Below, piece by piece: positions 5,476-8,740 of a DNA stretch of 8,740 bases. Numbering within the stretch: position 1 is the stretch's first letter; each line of letters opens with the position of its first letter. This DNA comes from JBBQER01 sp038320885. Its GTDB lineage: Bacteria > Actinomycetota > Acidimicrobiia > IMCC26256 > PALSA-610. The position numbers were made by a program, and so were the translations under genes. Where the stretch lies: positions 1 to 8,740 of the forward strand of contig JBBQER010000125.1 in assembly GCA_038320885.1 (NCBI GenBank), written 5' to 3'. The notes below the pieces were generated by a model that saw only the letters and a program-made list of their open reading frames with translations, did no database searches and was not told the origin of the DNA.

Positions 5476-6240
5476 ATGCCTGGCGAAGTGGTGCTGGAGG
5501 CGCGCGGCCTGATCAAGGACTACCGCCGGACGCGCGCGGTCGACGGCATCGACGTGATCGTGCACGCGGGGGAGCGGGTCGCGTTGCTCGGTCCGAACGG
5601 CGCGGGCAAGACCACGACGCTGTTCATGATCCTCGGTGTCGTGTCACCCGACGAAGGTTCCATCAACGTGTGCGGGTTCGATCTCGCGCATCACCGGAGC
5701 CAGGCCGCGGAGTGCATCGGCTTCGCCGCGGGCTATCTGCCGCTCACGGAGCGCATGCGTGTGCACGAGTACCTGCGGCTCTACGGCCAGCTCTACGGAC
5801 TCGCTGATCCCGAGCCGCGAATCAAGGAGGGCCTCGAGCGCTTCCGGATCTCGCACCTTGCCAACGCGATGGGAACGGAGCTGTCGTCGGGGCAGCGAAC
5901 GTTGATCGGCATCGTGCGCTCGACGTTGCACCGTCCGCGCTTGTTGATCCTCGACGAGCCCACCGCTTCGCTCGACCCCGATGTCGCGCTGCGGGTACGC
6001 GAGGGACTCATCGATGTCGCGAAGAACGAAGGCACCGCGCTGCTGATGACGAGCCACGACATGACCGACGTCGAGCAGGTGTGCGAGCGCGTGCTGTTCC
6101 TCGCGCAGGGTCGCATCGTGGCCGACGGGACGCCGGCGTCGATCGCGGCGTCGTACGGCCGTGGGAACCTCGAAGGCGTCTTCCTGCACCTGGCCGCCGA
6201 CCGAGAGATCTCGGCCGCGCAACAGACCGACCACCCATGA
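5476..6240 (+). CDS. ABC-2 type transporter ATP-binding protein
   Basis: A 254-residue ABC ATPase, one domain, cytosolic side of an exporter. Motifs: Walker A GPNGAGKT (39-46), signature LSSGQ (136-140), Walker B LLILDE (156-161), D-loop SLDPD (165-169) and switch His194 in MTSHD. At the Q-loop, where a Gln is expected after IGxxP, the protein reads IGFAAGYLPLTERMRV (81-96): by my alignment Gly replaces the Gln. This may be normal for its subfamily. Its class pairs with ABC-2 permeases that export drugs, lipids or polysaccharides. The ATG at 5476 fits the domain start and the leaderless -10 element 7 bases upstream. The stop overlaps the permease start as ATGA, so the two are co-translated. 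Cargo is unknown; no dedicated biosynthetic genes adjoin it. Confidence 0.93.
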   Translation: MPGEVVLEARGLIKDYRRTRAVDGIDVIVHAGERVALLGPNGAGKTTTLFMILGVVSPDEGSINVCGFDLAHHRSQAAECIGFAAGYLPLTERMRVHEYLRLYGQLYGLADPEPRIKEGLERFRISHLANAMGTELSSGQRTLIGIVRSTLHRPRLLILDEPTASLDPDVALRVREGLIDVAKNEGTALLMTSHDMTDVEQVCERVLFLAQGRIVADGTPASIAASYGRGNLEGVFLHLAADREISAAQQTDHP

Positions 6241-7067
6241 GTAGGCAGATCACTCCCGCGTTGACGCCGAGCGCCCGGTCGTGGCTGCGTATGCGCGCAA
6301 TCGCACGCCGCCACGCGTATGTCCTCGTGCGCAGCCCGCACCGGCTCTTCGACGTGACGCTGTGGCCGTTGGTCGACGTGGTGCTGTTCGGTTCGCTCGC
6401 CGCGTTCGTCGGGACGAGCCAAGCGTCGGGCGCGGCCAAGGCATCCGGGTACCTGCTCGCGGGGATCGTCCTGTGGCACGTGATCTACCAATCGCAGATC
6501 GCGATGAGCACGGGCTTCCTCGAGGAGACGTGGACCCGCAATCTGCTCAACATGATGGTGACACCGGTGCGCGAAGTGGAGTACGTCGCCGGCGTGGCGC
6601 TCTTCGGCATGGTCAAGCTCGCGATGGGTGTGGGCGTGATGGTGCTCGGCGCGCTCGCGTTCTTCTCGTTCCGCACCTGGTCACTGGGATTCGGCTTGGT
6701 CCCCGTCGCCGTCACCCTGCTGATCGTCGGCTGGGCGATCTCGTTGTTCGTGATCGGACTCGTGTTGCGATTCGGAACGGGAGCCGAAGCGCTCGCGTGG
6801 GGCGTGATGTTCGTGCTGCTCCCGCTCTCGGGTGTCTTCTATCCGACCGACGCCCTGCCCCTGGTCATGCGGCCCTTGGCGCTCGCATTGCCGACGACGC
6901 ACGCGTTCAGCGCGCTGCGCGGACTGGTCGACCACGGCGATCTCAACTGGACCCAGATCGCGATCGCCGCGGCGGGCTCGGTCGTGATGCTGCTGCTCGC
7001 CGCATGGTTCCTCGTGAGCATGCTCAAGACCTTCCGTAAGCGCGGCTACATCACGAGGTATACGTAG
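6237..7067 (+). CDS. ABC-2 type transporter permease
   Basis: A 276-residue integral membrane protein that forms the channel for the preceding ATPase, probably as a homodimer. Hydrophobic segments lie at about 39-59, 70-90, 118-142, 150-178, 184-203 and 240-263, the six-helix ABC-2 pattern. The amphipathic start (SWLRMRAIARRHAYVLVRSP) precedes helix 1. The family motif near helix 5 is present: SGVFYPTDALP (198-208), then ALPTTHAFSALRGL (217-230). The loop WTRNLLNMMVTPVREVEY (99-116) is the coupling region facing the ATPase. The ATG overlaps the ATPase stop by four bases (ATGA), so they form one operon. A palindrome follows ten bases after the stop. Substrate cannot be inferred from sequence. 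Confidence 0.93.
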   Translation: MSRQITPALTPSARSWLRMRAIARRHAYVLVRSPHRLFDVTLWPLVDVVLFGSLAAFVGTSQASGAAKASGYLLAGIVLWHVIYQSQIAMSTGFLEETWTRNLLNMMVTPVREVEYVAGVALFGMVKLAMGVGVMVLGALAFFSFRTWSLGFGLVPVAVTLLIVGWAISLFVIGLVLRFGTGAEALAWGVMFVLLPLSGVFYPTDALPLVMRPLALALPTTHAFSALRGLVDHGDLNWTQIAIAAAGSVVMLLLAAWFLVSMLKTFRKRGYITRYT

Positions 7068-7076
7068 ACCCTTCGT

Positions 7077-7094
7077 GCGCGTCCGCGGACGCGC
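7077..7094. terminator. 18-bp perfect GC palindrome after the ABC operon
   Basis: GCGCGTCCGCGGACGCGC is its own reverse complement. It starts nine bases after the permease stop. As RNA it gives a seven-pair GC stem with a four-base loop, but no T-tract follows. It could be a U-tract-less terminator, an mRNA 3'-end stabiliser, or a binding site for a dimeric regulator acting on the next gene. Confidence 0.4.
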
Positions 7095-7154
7095 TACCAG
7101 ACGGACCCTCGGCCCGTAGGAGCGGTCTGGTGAGTGCGCACTCGGGTGCCCGAC

Positions 7155-7180
7155 GGCGCGGCGAGGCTTGGCCTCGCGCC
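7155..7180 (+). terminator. GC hairpin between the ABC operon and the lipoprotein gene
   Basis: GCGAGGC-TTG-GCCTCGC (7161-7177) is a perfect seven-pair stem with a three-base loop. Flanking GGCGC and GCGCC extend it with a small bulge. There is no T-tract. With the palindrome at 7077-7094, it suggests the ABC transcript ends in this gap. It also argues against starting the lipoprotein upstream at 7134, because the hairpin would then lie inside the coding sequence. Confidence 0.35.
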
Positions 7181-7226
7181 CCGCACCGATCTACCGCTCG
7201 GTTCTCGGACCGTGCAAGATGTTGGC

Positions 7227-8276
7227 GTGCGCCGACAACGGGTGCGTCGATCGTTCCGGCAACGATCACAGGTCGTGGCCCTTGCTGTAGCCGTCTCGCT
7301 CGCCGCAGGTTGTGGCGACAAGAACCTCACCGAGTCTGCGACGAATCCGGCCAAGGGCATCTACGGATACCTCCGCGGCCTCGTTACTCGGGCGGGTGTG
7401 GGTGATCCTGACCTTGCCGCGGTCGTTACGGCAGCCTGCGAGGCGTACGCCGACGGCTTGCGAGCAGGAGATACGTCCACTTTCAATCAGTACATCGCCG
7501 ATCTCTTCAATACCGCCGAACAAGGTGGCCTGGATCAGGACCGCGTCGATCGCGCCGTCACCGACGCATGCGGCTCCTTTAGCGGCGACGTCCGTCGCTT
7601 CGTCGACGACCTGAGTGCGTCGCTGGGTATCGGCCTCGATGACCTGCGCGGCTACATAGCGAGTGCGTGTGCAGATTTCGCGCAGCGCCGCAGCACCAAC
7701 GCCACGGACCCGTATGCGCCCGAGCCCTTCGACCCCCTCGTCAGCTCGGTGTTCGCGAAAGGCGATCTTGATCGCACGGACCTGGGCGCGCTCGTCGATG
7801 CAGCCTGTCGCGACTTCCCCGCACCCACCCCGCTGGAGGCACGGGCGATCTTGCCGAACCCCGAGCTGACCCCTGGTGACGCCTCGGCCCCCGGTGACCT
7901 AAAGACTTGGTGCCAGCCCGGCTACGTGGCAACGTACCCTCCGCTCAGTGATGCCGACCGCGAGTCGGTTCTCGAGACATATGCGGTCCCGGCGGATAAG
8001 CGCGTGAACTACGAGGCCATGCCGCTGATCCCGACGGGTCTCGGCGGTACAAACGCCAAGACGAACCTGTTTCCCATCTCACGGGCGGGTAGTCCCCGCG
8101 CCGCCGACAAGGCGGAGATCGACCTGCACCTGACCGAGACAGTGTGCGCGGCGAAGTACGGCCTTGAGACCGCCCGAGCCAACCTCGTCAGCAATTGGCC
8201 CGTCGCATTGGCCAAAACCTTCGCCCTCGGCACCGGCAACGAGCGACCGAGCGCGCACACACTCCCGCGCCCCTGA
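7227..8276 (+). CDS. Secreted lipoprotein with four Cys-helix repeats and a degenerate HNH-like domain
   Basis: I do not know a named family for the whole protein (349 residues from GTG 7227). Residues 1-29 form a lipoprotein signal: basic n-region MRRQRVRRSFRQRSQ, hydrophobic VVALAVAVSL, lipobox LAAGC with Cys29, so it is probably anchored outside the membrane. Residues 60-197 hold four degenerate repeats of the type LDxxxLxxxVxxACxxF, with Cys71, 115, 148 and 194. From about residue 210 the C-terminal part follows the layout of a secreted HNH-nuclease-like family: NPELTPG, TWCQPGY, then NYEAMPLIPTGLGGTN and NLFP (261-283), then LHLTETVC and a C-terminal NW (to 324). The catalytic D-H of that family's YExDHLIPLxLGG motif reads M-P here, so nuclease activity is unlikely. 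Cys229 and Cys307 may form a disulfide. An earlier GTG at 7134 would add 31 residues before the signal peptide and is less likely; CAAGAT six bases before 7227 could be a weak -10 box. Role unknown. Confidence 0.78.
   Translation: MRRQRVRRSFRQRSQVVALAVAVSLAAGCGDKNLTESATNPAKGIYGYLRGLVTRAGVGDPDLAAVVTAACEAYADGLRAGDTSTFNQYIADLFNTAEQGGLDQDRVDRAVTDACGSFSGDVRRFVDDLSASLGIGLDDLRGYIASACADFAQRRSTNATDPYAPEPFDPLVSSVFAKGDLDRTDLGALVDAACRDFPAPTPLEARAILPNPELTPGDASAPGDLKTWCQPGYVATYPPLSDADRESVLETYAVPADKRVNYEAMPLIPTGLGGTNAKTNLFPISRAGSPRAADKAEIDLHLTETVCAAKYGLETARANLVSNWPVALAKTFALGTGNERPSAHTLPRP
7404..7817 (+). repeat. Four-copy Cys-helix protein repeat inside the lipoprotein
   Basis: Four copies of a short helical unit can be aligned by eye: PDLAAVVTAACEAY, QDRVDRAVTDACGSF, LDDLRGYIASACADF and RTDLGALVDAACRDF. 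Shared are an acidic residue near the start, hydrophobics three to four residues apart, an A-C pair and an aromatic three residues after the Cys. After units 1, 2 and 3 comes a second helix with F-x-x-x-[IVL]-x-x-[LV]. Spacing between the cysteines is 44, 33 and 46 residues, so the repeats are diverged, not recent duplications. DNA identity between copies is low. Confidence 0.6.
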
Positions 8277-8314
8277 CAAGGCACCGTTCATCGGCGCCGC
8301 CGAGGCCGCGAACA

Positions 8315-8554
8315 TGTGCTGACGCACTCAACCGAGCAAGACCCGTTCCGCCGGGCGGCATCCGCTCCTGTCCTGCCGATTTCGGCGAAGTGATCGTGCT
8401 GAAATTCGTCTACGCCAATGCACGCGTTCTGAACGTCCACGTCGAGCCGGCGGGATGTCAATTCGCCAGCAACGGCGATCGGGGGGAGTTCACTCCGCAA
8501 TCGGTGCTCTCGGCCCTGGAAGCGCGCCTCGGTCACGACAACGAAAACTTCTGA
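8315..8554 (+). pseudogene. Fragment of a secreted beta-type domain, 5' end missing
   Basis: In this frame the sequence reads ALNRARPVPPGGIRSCPADF, then EVIVLKFVYANARVLNVHVE, then PAGCQFASNG, and ends at TGA 8552-8554. The pattern PPG-x3-SCPAD, then hydrophobic strand with Y, V-x-V strand and GC-x-x-x-x-NG, resembles a small two-Cys domain found in actinobacterial lipoproteins and secreted proteins; this is recognition from memory and not proven. The domain begins before any possible start: between the lipoprotein stop (8276) and GTG 8390 there is no ATG, GTG or TTG in frame, and GTG 8390 would cut off the SCPAD half. I read it as the remnant of a gene that lost its 5' end. A real short gene from GTG 8390 (54 residues) is the alternative. 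Confidence 0.4.
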
Positions 8555-8740
8555 CGCGCCATAGGCATCGATCTGTTCGGCGACTCAAGGGACATTGCCG
8601 AGCACTGGGGTGCGGTGGCGAGTACACGCCAGGGCGAAGCCTGTTTGTGTCAAGGCCCGTATTTTTGGGCGCGTTCGAGCGGCGCCGTGACATGGCGAGT
8701 TGGCGGTTCTAGCGTTGTGGGTTCGGGTCCGGGAATGGCC
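8555..8740. other. Right-edge region without a recognisable gene
   Basis: Open frames here are short and give Arg/Ser-rich or otherwise unprotein-like translations. There is a TATTTTTGGG stretch at about 8659-8668, unusually T-rich for this window, and a weak 5-bp inverted repeat around 8616-8631. The edge may contain the upstream part of a gene that starts outside the window. I see no RNA gene, terminal repeat or promoter I could defend. Confidence 0.3.

Noticed and set aside
6008..6439. Minus-strand open frames opposite the ABC ATPase and permease junction
   Set aside because: Both plus-strand genes are well supported; the antisense translations are Arg-rich shadows.
7130..7405. A small plus-strand frame starting GTG 7130 with a good AGGAG at 7118-7122
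   Set aside because: The translation is Arg-rich and unstructured and overlaps the lipoprotein signal sequence in another frame; the ribosome site is noted but not convincing as a gene.
8655..8672. GCCC-GTATTTTT-GGGC as a terminator or end of a mobile element at the right edge
   Set aside because: Only four base pairs, and the T-run is in the loop, not after the stem. No transposase or terminal repeat is visible within the window.

Overview
The window is GC-rich bacterial DNA with dense genes, GTG starts, short or overlapping gene junctions and start codons that appear leaderless (a TANNNT -10 element 6-7 bases before the start). This fits a high-GC actinobacterium, perhaps an Acidimicrobiia-like lineage. 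That placement rests on style and gene content only, because no marker gene is present.

Layout. (1) 52-885, plus strand: a TIM-barrel sugar phosphate isomerase/epimerase-like protein. (2) 2774-835, minus strand: an apparent three-gene operon, in transcription order a geranylgeranyl-reductase-family flavoprotein, an SRPBCC (polyketide cyclase-like) protein and a small antibiotic-biosynthesis-monooxygenase (ABM) fold protein. Its last gene overlaps the 3' end of the isomerase gene. (3) 3011-4758, plus strand, divergent from that operon: etfB and etfA, the two subunits of electron transfer flavoprotein. (4) 5452-4742, minus strand: a DUF429 protein whose 3' end overlaps etfA. (5) 5476-7067, plus strand: an ABC-2 type exporter (ATPase and permease joined by ATGA), head to head with DUF429 across only 23 bp. 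(6) 7227-8276, plus strand: a secreted lipoprotein with four Cys-bearing helical repeats and a C-terminal domain that looks like an HNH-endonuclease fold without its catalytic His. (7) 8277-8740: a fragment of a secreted beta-type domain without a usable start, then sequence in which nothing is recognised.

Working together. The flavoprotein reductase and the ETF diverge from a shared 236-bp intergenic region. ETF could therefore supply electrons to the reductase or to a related lipid/quinone reduction, with the SRPBCC and ABM proteins acting on the same small hydrophobic substrate; this is inference. The ABC pair is a two-component exporter with unknown cargo.

The parts most worth a second look are: an identical 11-bp promoter element with identical spacing before two unrelated genes; the overlapping divergent leaderless promoters at 5459-5468; a hairpin with an anti-Shine-Dalgarno loop between two operon genes; and the repeat plus degenerate-HNH lipoprotein. 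No CRISPR array, RNA gene, complete mobile element or obvious defence system was seen.
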